Shown here piece after piece: positions 1 to 11,100 of a stretch of 64,000 nt of DNA. Positions within the stretch are counted from its first letter, which is position 1, and each line of letters starts with the position of its first letter. Origin of the DNA: Onthophagus taurus. Taxonomy: Eukaryota; Arthropoda; Insecta; Coleoptera; Scarabaeidae. The translations under genes were made by a program, and so were the position numbers. Under the pieces are notes generated by a model. It was not told the origin of the DNA, searched no databases, and saw only the letters and a list, made by a program, of their open reading frames with translations. The stretch covers positions 26,335,001 through 26,399,000 of the forward strand of contig NC_091968.1 of NCBI RefSeq assembly GCF_036711975.1. The letters run 5' to 3'.

Positions 1-1936
1 ATGGTGTTCTTTCATGATGCATTTTTTATTAAAAAAACCTTTAAGATGTGTTCAAACATGATGCATTTATCTCAAAACACGAAAAAGAGAATAAAAAACA
101 TTAACTTTGAATGTTTTTAGTTCTAGTTCTAGTGTTAGTTCTAGTTTTATACTAGCATTATCACTAGAACTAACACAAGACCTAGAACTAGAATCATTCG
201 GGTTTAGCCGTCTGGAGAGACGTGGGGCTAAATCCGAATATTTCTAGTTCTAGGTCTAATGTTAGTTCTAGTGACACTATGTTGCATATCTTTATTGCAT
301 TAAACCTAACACTAACACTAGACCTAGAAATATTCGTGTTTAGCCGTGCACCTAAAAGTAATTTTGATGTTTTTTGAAAGAATTTAGACGCACGACTAAG
401 AAAAAAATTTTCAGCCGTTAATACCAACTTTAATTTTATTATTATATTCGTAATCTTTATAAAATAACCTTTAAAATGAGTCCAAACATGACGTACTTAT
501 CTCAAAAAACAAAAAAGTTAGAATATAAAACATTAAACCCGAAGTTAGCAACAATGAAGATAGTAATTTAATTTTTAAATATTAATACCAACCTTAATTT
601 CTGTTTTTTTTTATTATATTCTTGTTTTTGTAGCAAATTTTAAGACATTTTATAAAAATTAAGAATATGTCAAAATGACGTTGACATTTCAAACCGGAAG
701 TTTAATCTCGAGTAATATTGGAATTAAACGTATCGTGTTTGGGCTCATTTTAAAGGATTTTTCACAATTACGAATATGTCAAAATTGAGGTTGACATTTC
801 TAACCGGAAGTTGACCATAACTTTATTAATATTGAAGATAAATATGTCATGTTTGTACTCATTTTAAAGGATTTTTAATGAAGATTACAAATATGTCAAA
901 ATTGAGGTTGACATTTTACACCTGAAGTTAGTTATCATATAATAAACAAATGGACAACTTCATGGTGTTCTTTCATGATGTATTTTTTATTAATAAAACT
1001 TTTAAGATGTGTCCAAACATAATACATTTATCTCAAAAAACAAAAAAAGAGAATAAAAAACATTAACCTTGAATGTTTTTAGTTCTAGTTCTAGTGTTAG
1101 TTCTAGTTTTATACTAGCATTATCACTACAACTAACACAAGACCTAGAACTAGAATCATTCGGGTTTAGCCGTCTGGAGAGACGTTTGGCTAAATCCGAA
1201 TACTTCTAGTTCTAGGTCTAATGTTAGTTCTAGTGACACTGGTAGGTAGCGCTAGTTAGCATAAAATATCACTATGTTGCATATCTTTATTGCATTAAAC
1301 CTAGAACTAACACTAGACCTAGAAATATTCGTGTTTAGCCGTGCACCTAAAAGTAATTTTGATGTTTTTTGAAAGAGTTTCGACACACGGCTAAGAAAAA
1401 AACTTTCAGTCGTTAATATCAACTTTAATTTTATTATTATATTCGAAATCTTTATAAAATAACCTTTAAAATGAGTCGAAACATGACGTACTTATCTCAA
1501 AAAACAAAAAAGTTAGAATAAAAAACATTAAACCCGAAGTTAGCAACAATGAAGATAGCAATTTAATTTTTAAATATTAATACCAACCTTAATTTCTGTT
1601 TTTTTTATTATATTTTTGTTTTTATGGCAAATTTTAAGACATTTTATAAAAATTAAGAATATATCAAAATGACATTGACATTTCAAACCGGAAGTTTAAT
1701 CTCGAGTAATATTGGAATTAAACGTATCGTGTTTGGGCTCATTTTAAAGGATTTTTCACGATTACGAATATGTCAAAATTGAGGTTGACATTTCTAACCG
1801 GAAGTTGACCATAACTTTATTAATATTGAGGATAAATATGTCGTGTTTGTACTCACTTTAAAGGATTTTTAATGAAGATTACAAATATGTCAAAATTGAC
1901 GTTGACATTTTACACCTGAAGTTAGTTATCATACAG
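1..1936. repeat. Tandem dimer of a ~0.96 kb dispersed repeat (family F1)
   Basis: Two head-to-tail copies begin at 1 and 962 with the same ATGGTGTTCTTTCATGATG start. Each holds a CTAG-rich inverted repeat around a GTTTAGCCG palindrome, then degenerate ~115-bp subunits of the pattern TTTAAAGGATTTTT, AAATATGTCAAAATTGAGG, ACCGGAAGT. The second copy has a small extra segment near 1241-1275. No coding capacity is visible. Related copies lie at 2960-3600, 31870-32520 (inverted), 52690-53450, 53690-54740 and 55440-56180. It looks like a non-autonomous element with an internal minisatellite; its class is not recognised. Confidence 0.85.
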
Positions 1937-2625
1937 GGTGTGTCAAATGTCTGGAATATAGCCAATATCTTCGCCATTTGTGGTTTTAAAGAAAAATGTT
2001 TCAAATAAAAAATTCTTTATTAATTGTGGCGCATTTTTTGGCGATACTTGCTTGTTTACATTGTTCTTTGTTCCGTTTCTATGGCAACCAATATTGTTAT
2101 TTTAAATGGGATGCATATATTTTCTTTGCATACTTTGATAGAGGATAAGTCCCTCTATGTGATGAACATATCAAATCATACAGTTGTATAAGAACAAATC
2201 GAAAAAAAATGCGTTTTTTGAAAGTCTTAAATCAGCTAATTACAATCAAAGTAGGCGCCGAAACAGCTTTAAATGTCAAAAAATTGACAGTTTAAACAAA
2301 AATGGCGCAATTAAGCGAACGACAAAGAATCCAAATATTAATAATATATGGGTACGGTGCAGGTAATGAAAACGCACTCAAAGTGAAGTTGTGTTCGCAC
2401 TGTTCAATAAAATTTACCCGGATCCACAAATTATAACAATCTAAAATAGTATCAAAAATATTTAAAAAAATTTGTAACATCGGAAGTGCTAAAAACCTTC
2501 CAAAAAGTTGATGGCCGAAGACTGTTGCCAATGACCATACATTATTAATTATTCATAATTGTTGAAACTGTAACTTTTTTGACATTTAAAACTGTCAACG
2601 GCGTTATTTCGGCGCCTACTATGAT
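1937..2625 (+). mobile_element. Fragment of a Tc1/mariner-like DNA transposon
   Basis: The segment starts TACAGGGTGTGTCAAATGTC, a typical insect DNA-transposon terminus. About 200 bp of the same sequence recurs at 14157-14350. It runs into a decayed transposase helix-turn-helix region at 2302-2545. It splits two F1 repeat copies, so it probably inserted after them. The right end is not clearly defined. Confidence 0.6.
2302..2545 (+). pseudogene. Decayed transposase N-terminus (DUF4817-type helix-turn-helix)
   Basis: Translation from the ATG at 2302 gives MAQLSERQRIQILIIYGYG, then KIFKKICNIGSAKNLPKS after an in-frame stop. This matches the N-terminal helix-turn-helix of insect mariner-like transposases (family pattern: MAQLSERQRIxILxMxGYGD, followed by TGSVxDLPKSGRPKT). 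At least two stop codons interrupt the frame and no catalytic DDE region follows, so it is a dead fragment. Confidence 0.7.
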
Positions 2626-2627
2626 TC

Positions 2628-2872
2628 TAATTACAATGTTTCGAGGAAAACTTTCCTCTTCTTCAGGCACAGCTGAAAGGCACAAAATCGGAGATAAAAA
2701 TTAAAACATTTTTGTATTTCGTTCGCCATTTGTTATCTCATAACTTGACGGTAATTTTAATTTTTAAACTTTGTTTGATTTTATATTTGTATTTTAAGTT
2801 TTATCTCCGATTTTGTGCCTTTCAGTTGTGCCTGAAAAAGAGTAAAGTTTTCCTCGAAACATTGTAGCACTG
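2628..2872. repeat. Foldback (inverted-repeat) element
   Basis: The arm around 2636-2700, with TTCAGGCACAGCTGAAAGG and AATCGGAGATAAAA, is mirrored at 2805-2870 by TTTTATCTCCGATTTTGTG, CCTTTCAGTTGTGCCTG and TTTTCCTCGAAACATTGTA. Arms of about 65 bp enclose an AT-rich loop of about 110 bp. This is a MITE-like structure with no coding capacity. Confidence 0.8.
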
Positions 2873-2959
2873 ATTCAAATAAAAATTACTTTTCATCGTT
2901 TTCCATCCCTTTTTTAACAAAATCACGATGATAATGGAATCAGAAATAGCTAAAGCATA

Positions 2960-3600
2960 AGATATCACTATGTTGCATATTTTTATTGCACTAAAATTAG
3001 AACTAACACTAGACCTAGAATTATAATTTATATTATATAAGTTTAAACATTTAAGTTTACATTTAAACATTGATAATTTATATATTAATTTATATTTTAT
3101 TATTATATTCGTAATCTTTATAAAATAACCTTTAAAATGAGTCCAAACATGACGCACTTATCTCAAAAAACAAAAAAGTTAGAATAAAAAACATTAAACC
3201 TGAAGTTAGCAACAATGAAGATAGCAATTTAATTTTTAAATATTAATACCAACCTTAATTTGAGTTTTTTTTAATTATATTTTTGTTTTTGTTGCAAATT
3301 TTATAAAATTTAAGAATATATCAAAATGACATTGACATTTCAAACCGGAAGTTGCTTATATCTCGAGTAATATTGGAATTAAACGTATTATGTTTGGGCT
3401 CATTTTAAAGGATTTTTCACAATTATAAATAATAAATAAAAATGCAAATATGTCAAAATTGAGGTTGACATTTCTAACCGGAAGTTGACCATAACTTCAT
3501 TAACATTGAAGATAAATATGTCGTGTTTGTACTCATTTTAAAGGATTTTTAATGAAGATTACAAATATGTCAAAATTGATATATGAATTATTATTGATTA
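2960..3600 (+). repeat. Third, partial copy of repeat family F1
   Basis: The sequence resumes the F1 pattern: CTAG-type tail, AAAATGAGTCCAAACATGACG, then two ACCGGAAGT boxes near 3343 and 3477. It ends just before the splice acceptor of the PSAT exon, so it lies in a PSAT intron. Confidence 0.75.
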
Positions 3601-3656
3601 AAAAAAAATCGTCGATTTTTAAGCCACATGTCGATTAATAAATTAATTTGTTTTAG

Positions 3657-4026
3657 CGTTTACGTGATGAATTTAGTATTCGAATGGATTAAAAAGAACG
3701 GTGGAGTCCCCGAAATGGAACGCCAAGCAGCTAAAAAAAGCGAATTGTTATACAACACAATAAAAGAATCAAACGGCTTCTACAGTTGTCCAATTGACGC
3801 AAATTGTAGGAGCCGCATGAACATTCCATTTAGAGTTGGAGGAGCTGAAGGAAATGAAGCTTTGGAAGAGAAATTTTTGGCTGAAGCTCAAAAATTAAAT
3901 ATGCATCAATTAAAAGGGCATAGATCTGTTGGTGGGATAAGAGCTTCCTTGTATAATGCAGTTTTATATAGTGATGTTCAAGGATTAGTTAACTTTATGT
4001 TAGAATTCAAAAAATATAACTCTTAA
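3657..4026 (+). CDS. PSAT1: Phosphoserine aminotransferase, terminal exon (partial gene)
   Basis: Phosphoserine aminotransferase is a PLP enzyme that converts 3-phosphohydroxypyruvate and glutamate to phosphoserine in cytosolic serine synthesis. Only the last exon lies here. It opens after the acceptor TTTGTTTTAG at 3647-3656 and gives about 122 residues. The C-terminal signatures are clear: [32 protein letters not shown] and the near-invariant [17 protein letters not shown]. The catalytic lysine and N-terminal domain would lie upstream of the window. An ATG at 3628 is intronic and is not the start. The gene converges on TRAPPC1, with 272 bp between the two stop codons. The frame is intact, so the gene is probably functional. 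Confidence 0.96.
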
Positions 4027-4107
4027 TTTATTAATTAATAATGTTTTTAGTATTAAATTTAAATGTACTCTCTATTTTTTTATTGAAGCATATTTATTAT
4101 TTAATTG

Positions 4108-4296
4108 TATTAATAAGGTGAAATGAATTCTTTATTAACTTAAAAATGGTTTTATTTTTTCATTCCATTTAAGTAAATCTAATTCTTATACCTTTATTTA
4201 TTTGTATTAATAAGGTGAAATGAATTCTTTATTAACTTAAAAATGGTTTTATTTCATTCAATTTAACTAAACCTAATTCTTATACCTTTATTTATA
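4108..4296. repeat. 96-bp direct tandem duplication between converging 3' ends
   Basis: A unit beginning GTATTAATAAGGTGAAATG at 4108 repeats at 4204 with few changes, giving a 96-bp period. It fills the space between the PSAT and TRAPPC1 stop codons and must hold both 3' UTRs. The AT-rich units could supply poly(A) signals to both strands. Confidence 0.85.
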
Positions 4297-4298
4297 AT

Positions 4299-4736
4299 CT
4301 AAGCACTTTTTGATATATAAATCGGCGAACTTTTCACAAAAACATCCAATTTGCTTTTAAATAATTCTGATTCAATCGGTTCGTTCATTTTCACCAAAGG
4401 ATTTTTGACCACATACTCAACGAAAACTTGGTTATAAATTTGTTGGAGTATCTCCTTAACACCTTGAGCCCCATTATCCGTGTTAATAACAAATTTAAGT
4501 CCGGATGGTGTTTCTAAATAATGCAAAGTGTATTTCGACGTTTTATAGTATTGAAAACCATCTTTCACATCCAATGGGGAAATTTTCATCACAAACGATT
4601 TCAATGAAAATAACATACCGTACATTAACTTTGCTTCTTCATCTTTAGTCATCCCCGATTGTTTAAACCGATTCCATTCGTGATAATAAAGCAAAGTGCC
4701 GTTTCTATCGAAAATATAAATGTTATAAACTGTCAT
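4299..4736 (-). CDS. TRAPPC1: TRAPPC1 (Bet5), TRAPP complex subunit 1
   Basis: This is a single-exon frame of 145 codons. TRAPPC1/Bet5 is a small longin-fold core subunit of the TRAPP complexes, the exchange factor for Rab1 that acts in tethering of ER-to-Golgi and Golgi vesicles. The start [19 protein letters not shown], the block [19 protein letters not shown], and the end [19 protein letters not shown] match the family along its whole length, and 145 residues is the usual size. The start ATG is the first in frame. The gene is head-to-head with Elongin A (462 bp between ATGs) and converges on PSAT. No breaks are seen. Confidence 0.97.
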   Translation of the reverse strand: MTVYNIYIFDRNGTLLYYHEWNRFKQSGMTKDEEAKLMYGMLFSLKSFVMKISPLDVKDGFQYYKTSKYTLHYLETPSGLKFVINTDNGAQGVKEILQQIYNQVFVEYVVKNPLVKMNEPIESELFKSKLDVFVKSSPIYISKSA

Positions 4737-5197
4737 TTTGATGTGTTACGTCAAAAATCAAAACAACACTGAAGTTAGATACAAAACTCGAAAGGTGATT
4801 TAATTGATTAGATTTAATTCATACTCATTCGGTGTATTTCGGTAATAAATGTTATATTTTAATGCTATGGGTAATAAAGATTATATTTATACAAAGAAAA
4901 AGTAACGCCAACATAAATTCGTTTGACATTTAAGTCATTTAAGGGCAATACCAACATAAGATATAGAAAGTGAAATATTAAATGACATGTACAACATCGT
5001 TTTCGAGTTTTTATTAAGATTTTTAATCGACGATTTGTGAACGTTCGAAGTGCAACAAAATCTAAAAAAATGACCGGAAATAGACGTTAAATTGTTTCCG
5101 AATTCGTCGGATTCGGTGCCATAGTGGAGCAGATGTTTACGTTTTTCATTGAACAATCTTGAAGGTACCACCGAAAATCGAATAAAAACCTCACACG
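4737..5197. promoter_or_regulatory. Putative bidirectional promoter, TRAPPC1 / Elongin A
   Basis: This 461-bp gap separates two divergent start codons and contains no repeat element. It must contain the 5' ends of both genes. No TATA box could be assigned with confidence. Shared regulation is inferred from the geometry alone. Confidence 0.5.
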
Positions 5198-8100
5198 ATG
5201 TCCGACGATAAACTCATCGAAGCCATCGAACATTACCAGAGAAACTTGAATAGAGGACTTAAGGATGACAATACGGCCAAGGTAATTATTATTGTTGATT
5301 AGAGATTTTCATTTTAATTGCGAATAAATTAGCTTTTGCATTGCATCTTCAAACTCTCCAACTTACCAATTACGGTGGGGCATTTGGAAGAGACTGGAGT
5401 TGGGAGGACGGTGAATGCAATGAGGAAAATGGAAGGAAAAGTTGGGGACGCATCCAGAGAGTTGGTTAATAAATGGAAATTAATGGTCTCTCAAAATCAG
5501 GACTGTGATGATACCAATAAAAATGGTATTTCCTATAAAATAGTAATAATTAATGATAAGGAATTGAAGTAATTTGAAAAAATAATAAGAATAAAATGGT
5601 TTGGTAAAATTTGTTTTGTTAAGTTGGTATGATTGATTGTCAATTTTGAGGAGTTTGAATATGTCAAAATGAATTTTTTGATTTTAGTGTTAAATAAATC
5701 TTTAATTTTTTAGAACCTAATGGTAAAAGCGATTCTAGTCATAGACAAAGTGATAAATCGAAAAATAGATCGGATAATTCAGATTCGGAGAGTGAAAACA
5801 CAAGTTCGGATGAGAAATCTTCGGAAAGTGAAAACGACGATGAAGAAGACGAAAACGATTCAGATAGATATGAAAATGTAAAAAGACATAAAAGTGAATC
5901 ACCACCAAGAGAAAAATATAAAAGTCACCACCACCACCATAAAAAGAGTTCAAAGGATAAAAGATATAAAGATTATGATCGAAAAGAGAAAGAATACAAA
6001 TATAAGAAAGATAAATCACCAAGTAGATCACCAGAAAAAATTAAAAGTAATAAAGAAAAAGACAGATTTAAATCAAATTCATCAAATAAACGTAAAAATG
6101 AGGTGGACAATGAAAGAAGTCATTCAAAAAAACATAAAAGTCATCATAGTAAGGAAGATGAAAATGTAAATGAAAGTAAAAGGATTAAAGATAAATCACG
6201 TACTGAAAGTAAACATAAAGAAAGTAATCAATCTTTAAATTCTTCACAATTGGTGGTGAAAGAGTCAAAAAAGGAGTCAAAGAGGGAGAGTTATGATAAA
6301 AAATCGAAAAGTAAGGAAAAAGATGAAAAGAAAGATGAAAAAAAAGATGAAAGAAAAGATGAAAAGAAACATTCAATTAAAAAAGAATCGAAATCGAATC
6401 GTAATGAAAATGGGATTTGTTCTGAATCTGGGACGAGTTTCGCGGACGCTTTAGGAATGTTAGAACCATCCACAAGTAAGAGTACTGTTGTTACTAATAG
6501 TAATAAAAAAATAAAACCTGAACGAAGTATACGAGAAAAAACTCCTGAAAAATCTTATCGTAAAGAATCGTTAGATAAAGAAGATAAAAAAGAGAAAAAG
6601 AAGGAAAAAGATAGAGAAAGTAGTAAACAAGAAAAAAGTAAAGAAAGAGATAAAAAAGTTTCTACTTCTTCTTCTAAAATAGAAGTGGTGGTAATTTTTA
6701 TTTAATTAATTTTAATAATTTTTGATTACTTTTTAAATCAATTTTTTTCAGGTACCGCCCCCACCACCTAAAAACGACGTCGATATAAACATATCAAGTC
6801 TATTACCTATGATAACACCAAATTATCGACCATTAGCGAATCCTTTATACGATAGTATGCAAAATTTGGCGAGGGGGAAAGCTTTGAATGATGACGAAGC
6901 TTTAAGTTTAGTTATGTCGCAAAAAAACCAAAGGTAAATTATTTAATGTGTCCGACCGAAACTCAATTTTGAGCCGAAACTTTTCTTTGAAAAGAAGGAA
7001 TTAATACAAGATGTGTCCCTCAAAAGTGGCTCACCCCCATATTTTTTTTATTATTAGTGATATAAGAAAACCATTTGGAATGCATAATTAGGCCGGATTA
7101 TTACGACATGATATCATTCTCTTTCTACTTCCGGTTATACCGGATGTTAGTACTAATTTCGCTATTTTTTAAAATCTATAATTTTTTTTTCTTTAGTTGG
7201 GTAGACAGCATAATTTCACATAACTTTTACTTGAAAAAAAAATTATTTTCGTTATTTTTTAACGTTTTATACTCTGTTTTTAAACCAGGAGGAGTAAACG
7301 CGAAAGTCAGATTTACACTAGGAAAAATCACCAGAAAATATCACTAGATATTTTGGCGGTAAATTTAAATTAATAATTATTATTATTTATTTATTTACTT
7401 ATTATTGTATTTATTTTCGTTTGTTATCGTCAACACTAAACATACAAATTAACATTGAAGTTATGAGTGTATTTATTTCAAAATATAATAAAGAAGGGTT
7501 TAAGAACACAAAATTTACAATAGGTTCGTTCCAACCGCACAAATTTGACTCGTCCTGTACGCGTACACGACTAGTACAGGACTTTTTTCTGCGCATGTTC
7601 GTCCGTGGACACGTTCGTGTACGCGTACATTTCGTCAACGCTGTTGGAACGGTTTTCAATTTCTATGTACGTTTTATATCCAACCCTGCCGATAGTTAGC
7701 GCTGCAACTACAATTTACCATTTCAAACGAAATCCATTTAATCATTTTTTTAACAATAATGAACTAAAGTAGCATTAATTACAAATGTAAAAAAAGCGTA
7801 ATAACCCCATAATAACCCTTACTAAAAAAATGAAATAAAAATATGCATGTTCTTTCACTTTTTTGATTAAGTTGTCTATGAAACTTATCATAAAACATAC
7901 ATATAAAATAAAAGTTCTTAAAAATTTGTTAAACAAAACACCAGAAACATGTAAAAGAGTAGAGAATAATCCAAATCCAAATGTACAGGTGTCCAAATTT
8001 TGATGGGTTTGTAGGGTATCTCAGTTATTATGAAAGATAGAAAGTTGCGGCTTTCGCGAATACAATGGCGCAAAACAAATTTTCATAGCCCTCTTCGTTT

Positions 8101-11100
8101 TTGATGAGTGATATTTACGATTTTCAGACACCTCCTGTATCTCGGCTATCCGGAAACTTAGTAGAAAAGTAAAAACGGGTTCTACTAGATTTTTTCACGT
8201 GGAATCCAATGGCGCACGTAGAATTTTTCTAGTCATCACGGTTTTTGAGTTTTTGAGACAACTCAAATACTGTATACTCAACTTCTAAAATACTTAACTC
8301 TTAATAACTCAAAAACCGTGACGACTAGAAAAATTCTACGTGCACCATTGGATTCTACGTGAAAAAATCTATTAGAACCCGTTTTTACGTTTCCGGATAG
8401 CCGAGATACAGGAGGTGTCTGAAAATCGTAAATTTTGAAACACTCCCTGTATATCAAAAACGAAGAGGGATATGAAAATTTGGTTTGCGCCATTGTAAAT
8501 TTCCCAAAAAAGTAGATTCGCGAATGCCGCAACTTTCTATCTTTCATAATAACTGAGATACCCTACAAACCCATCGAAATTTGGACATCCTGTACAGGGT
8601 CTGTCACGACGAGCTGAGTCTATATGTATATGGCAAACTACCTGCACTATTTTTGTGAAAATTTTCATATGGGTTTACCCGAAGTTCTCGTTTCAGCTCA
8701 AATATTTTCAGATTTCTCCAACTTCCGGTTATACCGGAAATAGACCCTAACTTCGTTATTTTAACAACTTTTATTAAATTTTCGAGATCCCCGCCAAATT
8801 TTAATACAATTTGATATAAGTCATCATATGTCTTCACGGTGTGTTAACTCAATACGTATAAAAAAAGACAGATATTTAATGGGTACCACGGACGGCTAGA
8901 TGGCACTGTAAGCACAAATTGCTTAAAGTCCCTAGATTTACAAAGTACCGCGGTTTGCCGCCATTTTGAAAGTCAAGCGGGAACTTTAAAACTATGTCAT
9001 TCTGACATTACATTTCATTGATGACATTACGCCAAAATTCCTTTCATTTTTTCTCGTGGTACTCTGAAGAGTCGAAAGTGCATGCGTTTTGTTGCAGACA
9101 AAACGAAGTGAAAACAAAATTCAAATTTTCACCAGTCAACATGAAAATGATACCTTTACTGTTATCATTTTCATGTTGACTGGTGGAAGTTGAAATCAAT
9201 AATTAATAACCATTAACTGAATAAAAATACTTTTAAATTTCGCGCTTTATTAAAAGTAGTAGGTACCACAGACCACTAGAGGCGTTGAAATCAATTTGAC
9301 CGAAAAAATAGTGGGGAGTAATGCTTCTATATATATATATATATTTATATTATTTTTCTATGTATGTCTTTCATGTCATTTTTCAATTATTTCAGTCTTT
9401 TCGAAATTTTTGGCAGATGCAACCCTTCACAATAAATATAATTTTTCGAAATTACAGTCGAGTCCGGCCAAATATTCTCAAAGTTTGCACAGAGACGACC
9501 CACAGCTTACATAATACTTGAAAAGCAACCCCCAATTGGGGTTGCCATTTAAAAAGATGAAATTTTCGACTTTTCGAGATAGGGAAATTCGGGGCAAATT
9601 TCTGACAACTCTGTATAATTTTTTAAAAAACTTTTAAAGGGTTATGTAACCTATGGGTCCTCTCTGTGCAAACCCTGAGAATATTTGGCCGGACTCCTGT
9701 AATTTCGAAAATTACTTTTATTATGAAGGGTTGCATCTGCATAATTTTCGAAAAAACTGAAATAATTCATAAATGGTGCACTCTAGACATATGATGACTT
9801 GTATCAAATTGTATTAAAATTTAGTGGGATCTTAAAAATTCTATAAAAATTGGTGCATTCCATTTAAAATAACGAAGTTGGGTCCATTTCCGGTATAACC
9901 GGAAGTTGGAGAAAACTGAAAATATTTTAGCTGAAACGAGCACCTCGGATAAACGCTATATACAAATTTTCAGAGAAATAGTGCCAGTAGTTTGCCACAT
10001 AGATATAGACTCAGCTCGTCGTGACAGACACGCTTGATGGTAAAGATACCCATAAGAGATACAAACAGACCGGCTGCACAATTGGAAATGAGTTATGCGC
10101 AAGCGCTAAAGAACGTGACAAACCGTACATCGTCGAAACCAGGTACGCATTTGACTTGTCGCCGACCAGTCCGCGGCACGTCCACGGGTCGGATGGACAG
10201 CACTTTTCAACTGCGCAGGCTGGTGACTGTTAATTGGCAGTCAAAAGTGCGGTTGGAACGAACCTAATAATGACACGAAACTGTCGAATTATCAATTACC
10301 TAACCTTCAAATTCAAAATTGCCTGTGTGTGAAGCTTCCTCGCATTCAACCAATCACGTGCAAGGTCAATCTGGTGACAAATTTAAAATACTCCTCCTGG
10401 TTTAAAAACAGAGTATAATTGCCAAAGAAAACTTCAAGGTATAATTAATGTTTGTAAACAAAACTAACCTTACCTAACATTCCTTCACGCTATAATTGAC
10501 ATTACAAAAGAAAACTTCACGCTATAATTGCCATTACTAATTGCCAAAGAAAACTTCATGGTATAATTAATGTTTGTAAACAAAACTAACCTTACCGAAC
10601 ATTCCTTCACGCTATAATTGACATTACAAAAGAAAACTTCACGCTATAATTGCCATTACTAATTGCCAAAGAATACTTCATGGTATAATTAATGTTTGTA
10701 AACAAAACTAACCTTACCTAACATTCAGCGTCTGAAGACACAGGGCTAAACCCGAAACTTAAAAATATACAACTTAGCGCTGAATAACAATTAAAACTAG
10801 AACTAACACTTGCACTAGAACTATACTCTGTTTTTAAACCAGGAGGAGTAAACGCGAAAGTCAGATTTACACTAGGAAAAATCACCAGAAAATATCACTA
10901 GATATTTTGGCGGTAAATTTAAATTAATAATTATTATTATTTATTTATTATTGTATTTATTTTCGTTTGTTATCGTCAACACTAAACATACAAATTAACA
11001 TTGGAGTTATGAGTGTATTTATTTCAAAATATAATAAAGAAGGGTTTAAGAACACAAAATTTACAATAATGACACGAAACTGTCGAATTGTCAATTACCT

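Larger units (their letters stand above)
7522..10265. mobile_element. Nested TIR element with AAT target duplication
   Basis: The terminal inverted repeats AGGTTCGTTCCAACCGCAC (7522) and GTGCGGTTGGAACGAACCT (ending 10265) are flanked on both sides by AAT. Removing the element and one AAT restores exactly the sequence of the uninterrupted copy at 11060-11075. A 3-bp duplication would fit a Harbinger-like element. There is no recognisable transposase, and the interior is mostly two foldback elements. Confidence 0.85.
7268..10417 (+). mobile_element. GGAGGAGT-type TIR element, copy A (interrupted)
   Basis: The left terminus TATACTCTGTTTTTAAACC then AGGAGGAGTAAACG matches the inverted right terminus ACTCCTCCTGG then TTTAAAAACAGAGTATA. 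The solo copy at 10822-11227 has the same ends and interior without the insertion, which shows that 7522-10265 entered later. TATA flanks both ends. Confidence 0.85.

Noticed and set aside
3628..3656. ATG at 3628 as the start of a short PSAT protein
   Set aside because: Similarity begins only after the acceptor at 3656; the upstream codons are intronic.
5735..6473. Minus-strand frames opposite Elongin A exon 3
   Set aside because: They mirror the Lys/Glu/Ser-rich low-complexity linker and show no independent coding features.
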